DNA of 38,465 nt from DATAEK01 sp036258055 (GTDB lineage Bacteria > Acidobacteriota > Vicinamibacteria > Vicinamibacterales > 2-12-FULL-66-21), in contig DATAEK010000016.1 of assembly GCA_036258055.1 (NCBI GenBank), positions 1-38,465 of the forward strand, written 5' to 3'. This document shows positions 22,305 to 30,058 of the stretch, piece by piece; within the stretch, counting starts at the first letter, position 1; each line of letters begins with the position of its first letter. The notes beneath the pieces are model-generated. The model did no database searches. It had not been told where the DNA came from and saw nothing but the letters and a program-made list of their open reading frames with translations. The translations under genes and the position numbers were made by a program.

Positions 22305-22964
22305 TCAGTAACTGAAGGTACCGAAGAACGAGGACTTCCGATCGACCTGCTTCCACTGCGTGCCGAGGCCCGTGCCTGACCAGGCCTGCACTCGCGTGAG
22401 GCCGATTTCGTTCTCGTCGGTGTGCGCGAGCGGCTGGAACCACTGCACCGCGCCGCAGACCGGCGAGTGCTCCACCTTCCGGGCAACGTCGAGCGACGCA
22501 GCGCCCGCGGACACCGTGAAGCTGTCGCTGTCCTTCTTGAACGCGATCGCCACCGGTTTCAGCTCCACGACGTCACTGACCAGCTCAGGCGCAAGGCCCT
22601 TGGCCATCGTCAGGAGCGCCTGCTGCTGCGCAGGCTGGGCCCGATCGTCGACCAGGATGACCGACTTGACGACCGCGGGCGCGGCGCCGCCGAGCTCGTG
22701 CGTGCCGAGGTTGCGGTCGCCAGCCACGACGGCGACGATGGACAGGCCGTCGAGCGAGACGCCGTTCAGCGCGCCGTGCGAGACCCGCCAGGCCATGATC
22801 GCTTCGCGGCCGGACGTCTCACCCTCGCTTCCGAGAATGCAGCCGCCGGTGTAGACCTCGGCGGTGCGGACTTCGACGTAATCGCCGGTAATGCTGGGGC
22901 CGGACGCCCGGAGACCGAGTCCGGACGCCAACAGGACGGTCGCGAGCGCAAGCGTTCGTTTCAT
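22305..22964 (-). CDS. Exported DUF1326-like protein
   Basis: This 219-residue protein has a signal peptide (MKRTLALATVLLASGLGLRASG). The domain start YVEVRTAEVYTGGCILGSEGE (landmarks YVEVRT, YTGGC) followed by TSGREAIMAWRV and LDGLSIVAVV matches the DUF1326 pattern (EVRTxxVYTGxC...EAIxAW). Function of the family is unknown. The start ATG is preceded by GAGAGG. It is upstream of another exported gene on the same strand and downstream of a GC-palindrome cluster. The conserved cysteine in YTGGC and another in HSPVCGAV may pair or bind metal. Confidence 0.8.
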   Translation of the reverse strand: MKRTLALATVLLASGLGLRASGPSITGDYVEVRTAEVYTGGCILGSEGETSGREAIMAWRVSHGALNGVSLDGLSIVAVVAGDRNLGTHELGGAAPAVVKSVILVDDRAQPAQQQALLTMAKGLAPELVSDVVELKPVAIAFKKDSDSFTVSAGAASLDVARKVEHSPVCGAVQWFQPLAHTDENEIGLTRVQAWSGTGLGTQWKQVDRKSSFFGTFSY

Positions 22965-22993
22965 CGCGAATACCTCTCCGTTCGATTATATCC

Positions 22994-23084
22994 GGGGGGC
23001 TTCGCCCCGCCGGACCCCCATCGCCGTCGCTCGCGGGGCCCCCGTAACCCCGCGCCGCTCCGCCGCGGGCGCGCTCGCGCGCCC
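22994..23084. repeat. Cluster of GC-rich palindromes
   Basis: The 172-nt gap between the Cys-rich gene (stop 23137) and the DUF1326 gene (start 22964) holds several perfect or near-perfect palindromes. GGGGC-TTC-GCCCC is at 22996-23008, GGGGCCCC follows near 23035-23042, and GGGCGCGC-TC-GCGCGCCC is at 23067-23084 (8-bp stem). Composition resembles the repeat at 21420 and 24430 but it is not a clear copy. It may act as a REP-like transcript end or spacer. Confidence 0.6.
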
Positions 23085-23136
23085 TCCCACCTTGTTGGAG
23101 CGGCTTCGCCACGTCCTTCGGATTGGCCGGGTCCGA

Positions 23137-23367
23137 TCAGTGGTCGCAGCAGCCTCGCCCGTGCGTGCAGTCCCGGGCACTGACAGGATGACCGTCAGGC
23201 CCGAACGGCCTCTGCGTGCGCACGCACCAGTACGCCGTGGCCTCGATGCTGTCGCGATACGCTTCGAGCTCCGGTGTGTGCTCGGCGAGCACGTACATCC
23301 CCTTGTGACGCAGGTGGCCGCACTGCGCGGCGGTCACGTGGCGGGACGAGAGCGATGGATGGGTCAT
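23137..23367 (-). CDS. Small Cys-rich protein downstream of the aldehyde oxidoreductase
   Basis: This 76-residue protein has cysteines at C16, C48, C67, C73 and C74, and His near several of them (CGHLRHKGMYV, AYWCVRTQRPFGPDG, DCTHGRGCC). GGAG at a good distance precedes the ATG and lies just before the end of the FAD-subunit gene, only 13 nt away, so it is almost surely on that transcript. The pattern recalls small conserved proteins of Acidobacteria and Planctomycetes with a YWC...GPDG...C...C arrangement. A metal- or cluster-binding accessory role is inference only. Confidence 0.6.
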   Translation of the reverse strand: MTHPSLSSRHVTAAQCGHLRHKGMYVLAEHTPELEAYRDSIEATAYWCVRTQRPFGPDGHPVSARDCTHGRGCCDH

Positions 23368-23380
23368 GGTCGTCTCCGGG

Positions 23381-24364
23381 TCAGACCGTTTTGAGACCGC
23401 CGGCGCGGAGAATCGCGCGCTTCACTGCGGTGCGCGCGATCTGGATCTTGTAGGCATTCCCGCTCATCGGCTTCGCGCCCTGGATCGCGGCGTCCGCGGC
23501 CGCCATCGCCGTTTCTTCCGAGAGCTGCTTGCCGGCGAGCGCCGCTTCCGCTGCCTGCGATCGCCATGGCACCGGCGCGACCGCGCCCATTACGATCCGC
23601 GCGCCGCGAATCGTCTGCCCGTTCATCGAGAGTGCCGCCGTGGCCGAGGCAAGTGGCCAGTCGTGCGACTGCTTGAACCTGACTTCGTAGGTTGCGCTCT
23701 TGACCGCGCCCGGCGCGGGCAGGATCACGTGAGTCAGGATCTCGTTCGGCTTGAGGACGGTCTCGCCGAAGATGTTCGCGTCCGGCATGACGAAGTAATC
23801 GGCGGCCGCCACTTCGCGTTCACCGGCCGGGCCTACCAGACGGAAGCGCGCCTCGAGCGCGATCGCCGGGACCGCCAGGCTCGACGGGTGGACGATGTGG
23901 CAGGGACCGTCGCCGAAGATCGCGTGGAACTGGTTCTCGCCGTCCACGGCAAAGCAGCGCGATCCGCCCTTCTTCAGGCACGGGAACTCCTCGTTGCGGA
24001 AATACCAGCAACGTGGCCGCTGATTGAGGTTGCCGCCGACGGTCCCGGCGTTGCGAATCTGCGGCGTGCCGACTTCCTCCGCGGCCTGCACGAGCGCGGG
24101 GTACAGGCGCGCGACGTCGGCATTCGCCACGAGATCGGCGAGCGTGATCGCGGCGCCAATGCGCAGGCCTCCATCGGCGGATTTGCGGACGGAGCGATCG
24201 AGGTTCTTGACGTTGACGATCCGCTCCGGCTGCGCGATGTAGTCCTTCATCAGCGCGAGCAGGTCCATGCCGCCACCGAGCGGCATCACGCGGCCCCGTT
24301 CCGTGCCGAGACCGGCGATCGCGTCCTTCTCGTTCGCGGCGTTGACGTAGGCAAAAGCTTTCAT
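23381..24364 (-). CDS. paoB: Aldehyde oxidoreductase FAD/4Fe-4S subunit (PaoB/YagS-like)
   Basis: This 326-residue medium subunit belongs to a xanthine oxidase family enzyme. FAD-binding motifs are LGGGMDLLALMK at 29-40 and GTPQIRNAGTVGGNL at 99-113. Directly after these, C119, C129, C137 and C155 (RCWYF, FPCLKK, SRCFA, GPCHI) form a four-cysteine insert, as in E. coli PaoB and the beta subunit of 4-hydroxybenzoyl-CoA reductase, where it holds a 4Fe-4S cluster. The subunit passes electrons between the 2Fe-2S subunit and an acceptor. The start at 24364 is preceded by GAAGAG. It follows the Mo subunit gene after 216 nt filled by repeats and is followed by a Cys-rich gene after 13 nt. Confidence 0.9.
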   Translation of the reverse strand: MKAFAYVNAANEKDAIAGLGTERGRVMPLGGGMDLLALMKDYIAQPERIVNVKNLDRSVRKSADGGLRIGAAITLADLVANADVARLYPALVQAAEEVGTPQIRNAGTVGGNLNQRPRCWYFRNEEFPCLKKGGSRCFAVDGENQFHAIFGDGPCHIVHPSSLAVPAIALEARFRLVGPAGEREVAAADYFVMPDANIFGETVLKPNEILTHVILPAPGAVKSATYEVRFKQSHDWPLASATAALSMNGQTIRGARIVMGAVAPVPWRSQAAEAALAGKQLSEETAMAAADAAIQGAKPMSGNAYKIQIARTAVKRAILRAGGLKTV

Positions 24365-24429
24365 AGTGTGCTTCTCTTCATGCTCGCGGGGTTCGCTCGC
24401 TGCAACGCGACCGTCCCTGTCAGCATTTC

Positions 24430-24500
24430 TCAGTTTGCCGCGGGGGCCCCCACCCACGCGGCCCGCCAGCGCGCGCTCCGCTCGCGCCGCTGGCTAGCGA
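24430..24500. repeat. GC-palindromic dispersed repeat, copy 2
   Basis: This 71-nt segment begins TCAGTTTGCCGCGGGGGCCC and continues CCACCCACGCGGCCCGCCAG, aligning along its length with 21420-21489. It has GGGGGCCCCC, and on the minus strand GCCAGCG pairs with CGCTGGC across about 16 nt. It lies upstream of the FAD subunit start and downstream of the Mo subunit stop, splitting an otherwise tight operon. Confidence 0.7.
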
Positions 24501-24512
24501 GAATCGGATGCC

Positions 24513-24563
24513 TTGATTGGCATCAAGACTGTCCCCGAGTCCCGCGCGCCGAGTCCCGAGTCC
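24513..24563. repeat. Small hairpin plus heptamer-period repeat, site 4
   Basis: CTTGAT-TGGC-ATCAAG (24513-24527 approximately) is a 6-bp hairpin. It is followed on the plus strand by CGAGTCC (24536-24542), CGCGCGC, CGAGTCC (24550-24556) and CGAGTCC (24557-24563), spaced exactly 7 nt. The ladder ends 17 nt before the Mo subunit's TAG stop at 24581-24583. It is shorter and farther from the stop than the other three ladders. The TCAAGACTGTCCC next to the hairpin resembles TCAAGACCGTCCC at 28548-28560. Confidence 0.6.
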
Positions 24564-24580
24564 CAGCTTCAGGCGGGCAG

Positions 24581-26818
24581 CTATGTTCCACCGGCCCGCT
24601 CCCTTTCAATAGCGTCCAGGATCGCCTCCGGCGTCAGCGGCAGCCGGCGCACCCGGACCCCGATCGCGTTGGCCACGGCGTTGGCCACGGCGGCGGCCGT
24701 CGAGATCACCGGCGGTTCGCCGAGGCCGACCGTACCGCGATCCGGCTGATCGACGATCGTGACGTCGATCACCGGGATGTCCGAGAGGCCCGGCAGCATG
24801 TACCACTCCATGTTCGGGTTGACCATGTGGCCGGTGTTGCGGTCGAGGATGCGGTTCTCGAAGAGCGCGAAGCCGAGGCCCATGATGATTCCGCCGATGC
24901 ACTGGCTCTCAGCCGTGAGCTTGTCGACGATCATCCCGCAGTCCTGGACGCAGACGATCTTGTTCACCCGCGTGACCCCGGTCTCGATATCCACTTCGAC
25001 ATCGGCGAACTGCACGCCGCTCGTGCCGATCGATGAAAGGCCCTGCGGCTGGAAGGCGCCGTCCACGGCGATCGGTTCGACGCCGAGCAGCTTGCAGGCG
25101 TCCTTCCAGGCCAGTCCTTTCGTCGGATCGCTCTTGAGCTGTACGCGTCCGCCCGTAGCCTGGAGCGCCGCCGCGTCCGCGCCGAGTGTGGGAGCGACCT
25201 TCGCGAAGAGCGCGTCGCGCGCGTTCTCCGCCGCGACCCGGACCGTGTTCGTCACCGACCCGACCGTGACACTTCCGCCGCTGCCGGGTGCGTACGGGAA
25301 GTTGCTGTCGCCGATCTCCGCCTTCACCGCCTCGAGCGGCAGACCCATCGTCTCCGCGGTCACGATCGCGACGAGCGTCCGTGTACCCGTGCCGATGTCC
25401 TGCGTGCCGATGCGCATGACTACGCTGCCGTCTGACGTGATCTCGCAGTGCGCGCGAGTCCGGTTGTTGCCGGGACCCGCCCAGCGGTTCGCCGCGCACC
25501 CGAGTCCGCGCTTGATCGGACCCGACGCCGCATCGCCCGTCGGATGACGCTTCGACCAGGCAATCTTCTCGGCGCCGATCGGAAAGTATTTCGCCCACTG
25601 CGCGTTGAGGTCGACCGGCGGCAGATTGCGCATCCGCAGCTCGAGCGGATCCATTCGCAGCTTGTCCGCGAGCTCGTCCATCACCACTTCGGTGATGAAA
25701 CAGGCCTGCGGATGCCCCGGCGCGCGCATCGCGCGCTGTGGCCCGGCGTTGATGTAGACGTCCTTGTGCCGCTGGCGGCGGCTCGGGAAGACGTAGGTCG
25801 GATACGGCACCGTGAGACCGGCGCTCTGTCCGGCACCGCCGGTGCCCCACGTTTCGGCATCGAACCCGAGGAGTTTGCCCTGCGCGTCGACGCCGGCGCG
25901 AACCTTGGCGTACGCGGACGGCCGGTTGCCCGTAATCAGGTGCTCGTCCTTGCGGTTGAGCATCAACTTCACCGGCGCGCCCGCCGCCTTGGCGAGCTTT
26001 GCCGCGATCACGACCTGCACGTCGCCACCGAGCTTGCTCCCGAATCCGCCGCCCATGTAATCGGTGAGCACCCGGACGTTCGGCTGCGGAACCTGCAGCG
26101 CATTGGCCGTGCCTTCGCGCGTCGCATGGACGGCCTGCGTGGAGACCCACGCCGTCAGCTTGTCGCCATCCCACTCGCAGATTCCGCCATGGGTCTCGAG
26201 ACTGGTGTGCGTCTGCACCTGCGTCGAGTACGTGCCCTCGACGATGTGTGCGGCGTTTTTCAGCGCCGCCTCGACATCGCCTTCCTGGCGGACTGCGGCT
26301 TCGGTGACGTTTCCCTTCTCGAACACGAGCGGCGCCTCGGATCGCATCGCCTGCTCGACGGTCGCCAGGTGCGGCAGGACGTCGAAGTCCACTTTGATCA
26401 ACCGCACCGCATCTTCGGCGATCTCCTCCGTTTCGGCGGCGACGGCAGCGATCTCCTGCCCTTGATATCGAACCTTCGTCGCGGCCTCAGCCGCCGACGT
26501 GTCGATGAGCGGAATGGCAGCCTTCACGCCCGGGAGCTTCTGTGCGGCAGAGAGATCGATCGCCTTGACTCGTGCGTGCGGATGGGGCGACCCGAGCACG
26601 CGAGCATAGAGCATCCCCGGCCGCACGATGTCGTAGGTGTACTTCGCCCTGCCCGCCACCTTGTCGGGGCCGTCGAGTCGCTTGATTGACTTCCCGATGA
26701 GCACCCGCTCGGCAACCGGCGGCCAGCTGCGCTGCGGACCTTGTGGAGCGGCAGGCTGCTGCGCGGCCTGTCCGGCCTGGGCGGGAGCGGGCGGTGGGGT
26801 CTGCTGCTGGTCAGCCAC
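24581..26818 (-). CDS. paoC: Aldehyde oxidoreductase molybdenum-binding subunit (PaoC/YagR-like)
   Basis: This 745-residue large subunit of the xanthine oxidase family oxidises aldehydes or related substrates at a molybdenum cofactor. The N-terminus is a Gln/Pro/Ala-rich tail (to about 30), then SIKRLDGPDKVAGRAKYTYD, the family entry motif. Cofactor and active-site landmarks are DYMGGGFGSK, RAMRAPGHPQ, GTQDIGTGTRT, GSGGSVTVGS and the catalytic E701 in VGLGEPP. It has no signal of its own and would travel with the Tat leader of the 2Fe-2S subunit. The start is a GTG at 26816-26818 that overlaps the small-subunit gene by 8 nt, implying coupled translation. Substrate preference is not readable from sequence. 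Confidence 0.92.
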   Translation of the reverse strand: MADQQQTPPPAPAQAGQAAQQPAAPQGPQRSWPPVAERVLIGKSIKRLDGPDKVAGRAKYTYDIVRPGMLYARVLGSPHPHARVKAIDLSAAQKLPGVKAAIPLIDTSAAEAATKVRYQGQEIAAVAAETEEIAEDAVRLIKVDFDVLPHLATVEQAMRSEAPLVFEKGNVTEAAVRQEGDVEAALKNAAHIVEGTYSTQVQTHTSLETHGGICEWDGDKLTAWVSTQAVHATREGTANALQVPQPNVRVLTDYMGGGFGSKLGGDVQVVIAAKLAKAAGAPVKLMLNRKDEHLITGNRPSAYAKVRAGVDAQGKLLGFDAETWGTGGAGQSAGLTVPYPTYVFPSRRQRHKDVYINAGPQRAMRAPGHPQACFITEVVMDELADKLRMDPLELRMRNLPPVDLNAQWAKYFPIGAEKIAWSKRHPTGDAASGPIKRGLGCAANRWAGPGNNRTRAHCEITSDGSVVMRIGTQDIGTGTRTLVAIVTAETMGLPLEAVKAEIGDSNFPYAPGSGGSVTVGSVTNTVRVAAENARDALFAKVAPTLGADAAALQATGGRVQLKSDPTKGLAWKDACKLLGVEPIAVDGAFQPQGLSSIGTSGVQFADVEVDIETGVTRVNKIVCVQDCGMIVDKLTAESQCIGGIIMGLGFALFENRILDRNTGHMVNPNMEWYMLPGLSDIPVIDVTIVDQPDRGTVGLGEPPVISTAAAVANAVANAIGVRVRRLPLTPEAILDAIERERAGGT

Positions 26819-27428
26819 GCTTCACCCCCGTCGATGATTTCGGATCGAGGGCCGCTTCGAGGACTCGCACGTAGGTGCCGCACCGGCAGATGTTGCCGTC
26901 GAGCGCCTTGAGCGCCTGCTCGCGGGTCGGCTTCGGGTTCTTCTCGATGAGCGCAACGACGGACGTGACGAACCCGGGCGTGCAGAACCCGCACATGAGG
27001 CCGTCATGTTCGGCAAAAGCCTGCTGCACCGGATGCACCACCGTGCCTTCCGTAAAGCTTTCAACGGTTCTGATGGCTTTGCCTTGCGATTCGATCGCGA
27101 GCGTGGAGCAGGCGTAGATCGTGCGCCCCTCGATGATGACCGTGCACGCGCCGCACGTCCCGCGATCGCAGACGCGCTTGACGCCGGTGACACCGAGGCG
27201 CGTCCGCATCGCATCGAGCAAGGTGACGCGCGGCTCGACCTCGAGCCGATGCACGCGTCCGTTGATATTGAGCTGGATCGGCACGGCGCCCGGTCCGACC
27301 GCGTTCGCGCCCTGGGCGTCCGCGACCGACGGGCTCAGCACGCCGACCGCCACACCGCCGGCGCCCACGGTTTTCAGGAACGTGCGCCGATTGAAGCCGG
27401 ATTCGTCTTTCTTGCGTCGCGCTGACAT
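26811..27428 (-). CDS. paoA: Aldehyde oxidoreductase 2Fe-2S subunit with Tat leader (PaoA/YagT-like)
   Basis: This 205-residue small subunit starts at 27428, after GAGAGGT. Residues 1-39 are a twin-arginine leader (NRRTFLKTVGAGGVAVG, cleavage near ADAQ). The plant-type cluster uses C87, C92, C95 and C107; the second 2Fe-2S cluster uses C146, C149, C181 and C183 (CGFCTPG, CRCGTY). The leader shows that the folded complex is exported to the periplasm, as for E. coli PaoABC. It is the first gene of a paoA-paoC-paoB-Cys-rich series on the minus strand. No molybdenum cofactor sulfurase or PaoD-like maturation gene lies in the window. Confidence 0.93.
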   Translation of the reverse strand: MSARRKKDESGFNRRTFLKTVGAGGVAVGVLSPSVADAQGANAVGPGAVPIQLNINGRVHRLEVEPRVTLLDAMRTRLGVTGVKRVCDRGTCGACTVIIEGRTIYACSTLAIESQGKAIRTVESFTEGTVVHPVQQAFAEHDGLMCGFCTPGFVTSVVALIEKNPKPTREQALKALDGNICRCGTYVRVLEAALDPKSSTGVKRG

Positions 27429-27554
27429 CAGGCAACCTCTCGTAGGCGGGATATTACACCGGGAGGCGCGCGGTCCGGAATCGGCTGGACCCAGCCCCGC
27501 CACACCGATCAGCTTACGCCGACCTCATCATGGTTTGGGGGCGTCAGGCCTGTT

Positions 27555-28454
27555 TCAGACTCGCGGGAGCGTTTGGCGATGGCCGAAGAAGCTGCCCCAG
27601 GGATCCTTCGCGGCCATCCGCCGCTCCGCGGTCCGGATGTTGAAGACGGCCGGATCGAGCCTCGGGCGCACTTCGCTCCAGTCGAGTGGCATGGACACGG
27701 GAGCGCGCGGACGCCAGCGCACCGAAAATGGGGGCACGATGGTCTGACCTGACGCGTTGCGCAGCACGTCGAGGTAGACGGGGGCCCGGCGTTTGGCCTT
27801 GCGCGGTTCGACTGTAACCAGACGGGGATTCTGCTTCGCGAGCTCCGCGGCAATCCGCGCGGCGTACGCCCGGACCTGCTCCTGTGTCGCGCCGCGCCGC
27901 AGCGGGACGAACACGTGCAGTCCGCGGCCGCCCGACGTCTTCGCGAACGCCTCGAGCCCGTGATCGCTCAGGGCGGCGCGCAGCAGGGTGGCGGCACGCG
28001 CGGCCGAGTCGAAGCCGTCCGACGGATCGAGATCGAACGCCAGCCAGTCCGGCTTGTCGAGCTGATCGGTCCGGCTGTTCATCACGTGCATCGCGATGCA
28101 GCCCAGGTTCACGAGCGCCAGCAACGTCTTGCGGGCGCCCCCGACGATGTAGTCGATGTCCCGGCGAACGGTAGGAGCGGGAATACGGATCGTCGGCACG
28201 CCGGCGGGCAAATTGTTCGGCGCCTGCTTTTGAAAAAAGCACTGGCCGCGCAGGCCTTCGGGGCACCGCTCCATCGTGATGGCGCGGGACTTCATCCATG
28301 GCAGGATGTGCGACGCGACGCGTGTGTAGAACTGCGCCAGATCGAGCTTCGTCAGCCCCTCGTTCGGCCAGAACACCTTTCCCGGGTGCGTCAGCGACAC
28401 GCCGCCGATCGCCACGGGACCCACGGATTCAAGCCGCGCGTTCTTGCGAGCCAT
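27555..28454 (-). CDS. Stand-alone LigD-type primase-polymerase domain protein
   Basis: This 299-residue protein consists only of the polymerase (archaeo-eukaryotic primase-like) domain of bacterial NHEJ LigD. Landmarks are HPGKVFWPNEGLTKLDLAQFY near the N-terminus (landmark GLTKLDL), catalytic D141 and D143 in AFDLDPSDGF, and TSGGRGLHVFVPL. Such domains add ribo- or deoxynucleotides and fill gaps during end joining or base excision repair. No Ku, ligase or nuclease gene lies in the window, so partners must be elsewhere or it works alone. It is divergent from the PvdN-like gene over 287 nt. The start has only a weak ribosome site. Confidence 0.9.
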   Translation of the reverse strand: MARKNARLESVGPVAIGGVSLTHPGKVFWPNEGLTKLDLAQFYTRVASHILPWMKSRAITMERCPEGLRGQCFFQKQAPNNLPAGVPTIRIPAPTVRRDIDYIVGGARKTLLALVNLGCIAMHVMNSRTDQLDKPDWLAFDLDPSDGFDSAARAATLLRAALSDHGLEAFAKTSGGRGLHVFVPLRRGATQEQVRAYAARIAAELAKQNPRLVTVEPRKAKRRAPVYLDVLRNASGQTIVPPFSVRWRPRAPVSMPLDWSEVRPRLDPAVFNIRTAERRMAAKDPWGSFFGHRQTLPRV

Positions 28455-28741
28455 GCCTTTGGATCGCTCCCCTTCCCGTCCGCTATTGTGTCACCCACAG
28501 CCAGAGGTCTTGACCCGAAAGCATGCACCAAATGCGTCTTTTTTCGGTCAAGACCGTCCCGGCGTCAGGGAACCGCTCTCAACAATCGATCCAGCCAGAC
28601 AGAAGGCGGGATGGTCTGAGGCCATGTTGCGCGGGAAATACGGTATTCTCAAGCCCGCGGCAGGCTGCCTGCCGGCGCTCTTCGACATCTTGCGAGGCAC
28701 ACTCGAGTCGATCGGCGGATCCGCGATCGAGGGAGGACGAG
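28455..28741. other. Gene-less divergent region
   Basis: These 287 nt separate two divergent genes. They contain the large inverted repeat at 28506-28555, described separately. No supported coding frame is seen; the open frames crossing it have no family features. Promoters for both flanking genes are expected here, but I cannot place them with confidence. Confidence 0.6.
28506..28555. repeat. 50-nt inverted repeat between divergent genes
   Basis: GGTCTTGACC-C-GAAA (28506-28520) pairs with TTTCGGTCAAGACC (28542-28555): 10 outer bp are perfect, then a 1-nt bulge and 4 more. Inside, GCAT and ATGC can extend the structure around a 7-nt loop. It could be an operator, a small mobile-element remnant, or a transcribed hairpin. 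It lies in the gap between the LigD-type and PvdN-like genes, about 190 nt before the latter's ATG. Confidence 0.65.
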
Positions 28742-30034
28742 ATGGTCACACGGCGCGCGTTCCTTCGCACTACCGGCGTCGCTGGCAGCGCCGCGCTCGC
28801 GGCATTCACCGACCACGGCCTCGCGCGTGTCGCAGCCGCGGCTCGAGCCGTCGAGGGACGCGCAGCGACCGACCTGGCGGCTGACGAGAACTACTGGCGC
28901 GAGATCCAGCAGGCCTTCACGCTCGATCGCACGATCATCAATCTCAACAACGGCGGCTGCTGCCCGAGCCCGCGAGTGGTGCACGAAGCGCTGAAACGTT
29001 ATCTCGACATCTCCAATCAGGCGCCCGTGTATCACATGTGGCAAATCCTCGAACCGAACATCGAGACGGTCCGGCGCCGCCTGGCGGCCGAATTCGGCTG
29101 CAATCCGGAGGAAATGGCGATCACGCGCAATGCGAGTGAAGCGCTCCAGATCGCGCAGCTCGGCCTCGATCTGAAGGCGGGGGACGAGGTCGTCACGACC
29201 AACCAGGACTATGGCCGGATGCTCGACACCTGGGATCAGCGGGCGCGGCGTGACGGCATCACCGTGAAGAAGATTTCGTTCCCGGTCCCGCCGAAGTCGA
29301 TGGACGACCTCGCCGATCGACTGCTCGGCGCGATCACGCCTGCGACCAGAGTTCTGCACTTTTGCCACATCACGAACCTCACCGGGCAGATCTTCCCGGT
29401 CAAGCGGATCTGCGACGAGGCGCGACGTCGCGGCATCAAGACCGTCGTGGACGGTGCCCACGCGTTTGCCCACTTCCCGTACAAGCTCGCCGATCTCGGC
29501 TGCGACTACTACGGCACCAGCCTGCACAAGTGGCTGCTCGCCCCGATCGGCACCGGTTTCCTGTACGTCCGGCGCGAGAACATCCCATTGCTCTGGCCGC
29601 TCACGCCAGCCAGCGCGTCGCGCAAGGACGACATCCGCAAGTTCGAAGAGATCGGGACGCACCCCGCCGCGAACCACAACGCGATTGCCGAAGCCATGAG
29701 CTTCCACGAGGGGATCGGGATCGAGCGGAAGGCGGCGCGGCTTCGGTTCCTGCGGAACCGGTGGGCGACGAGGCTGCAGCAGAACCCCGCGATCAAGATC
29801 CACACAAACCTCGATCCCGCCCAGTCCTGCGCCATCGGCACGGTTCAAGTGACGACGGTGCCGACCGGCAAAGTCGTCGCGCGCTTGTGGGATCGCTGGC
29901 GGATTATCGCTACGCCGATCGTGCACGCTGAGTACGAGGGTGTGCGGGTCACGCCGAACGTGTACACCACGCTCGAGGAGGTGGACACGTTCGCCGGCGC
30001 GATGGAGGAAATCGCGGCGAAGGGCGTGGCGTGA
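28742..30034 (+). CDS. Tat-exported class V aminotransferase-like PLP enzyme (PvdN-like)
   Basis: This 430-residue protein starts at the ATG at 28742, with GGAGG 5 nt upstream. The leader VTRRAFLRTTGVAGSAALA is a twin-arginine signal. The enzyme is fold-type I, class V: NNGGCCPSPRVV near 69-80, TRNASEALQ near 128-136, D237 in VVDGAHAFAHF, and PLP lysine K263 in GTSLHKWLLAP. The closest known type is the isopenicillin N epimerase-like group. That group includes Pseudomonas PvdN, a periplasmic Tat-exported PLP enzyme that modifies pyoverdine. No siderophore genes are in the window, so the substrate is open. It converges on the M16 gene. Confidence 0.88.
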   Translation: MVTRRAFLRTTGVAGSAALAAFTDHGLARVAAAARAVEGRAATDLAADENYWREIQQAFTLDRTIINLNNGGCCPSPRVVHEALKRYLDISNQAPVYHMWQILEPNIETVRRRLAAEFGCNPEEMAITRNASEALQIAQLGLDLKAGDEVVTTNQDYGRMLDTWDQRARRDGITVKKISFPVPPKSMDDLADRLLGAITPATRVLHFCHITNLTGQIFPVKRICDEARRRGIKTVVDGAHAFAHFPYKLADLGCDYYGTSLHKWLLAPIGTGFLYVRRENIPLLWPLTPASASRKDDIRKFEEIGTHPAANHNAIAEAMSFHEGIGIERKAARLRFLRNRWATRLQQNPAIKIHTNLDPAQSCAIGTVQVTTVPTGKVVARLWDRWRIIATPIVHAEYEGVRVTPNVYTTLEEVDTFAGAMEEIAAKGVA

Positions 30035-30058
30035 GGCCCCCTCCACGCCCCTCCGTCG

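Noticed and set aside
23366..25036. Plus-strand open frame of 556 codons
   Set aside because: It crosses the FAD and Mo subunit genes and the repeat region between them, with no recognisable domain; it is a GC-driven shadow frame.
28649..30046. Minus-strand open frame of 465 codons
   Set aside because: It is the complement of the Tat-exported PLP enzyme gene, whose motifs and ribosome site are convincing.
30035..30058. Terminator between the convergent PvdN-like and M16 genes
   Set aside because: The 24-nt gap is C-rich with no inverted repeat.
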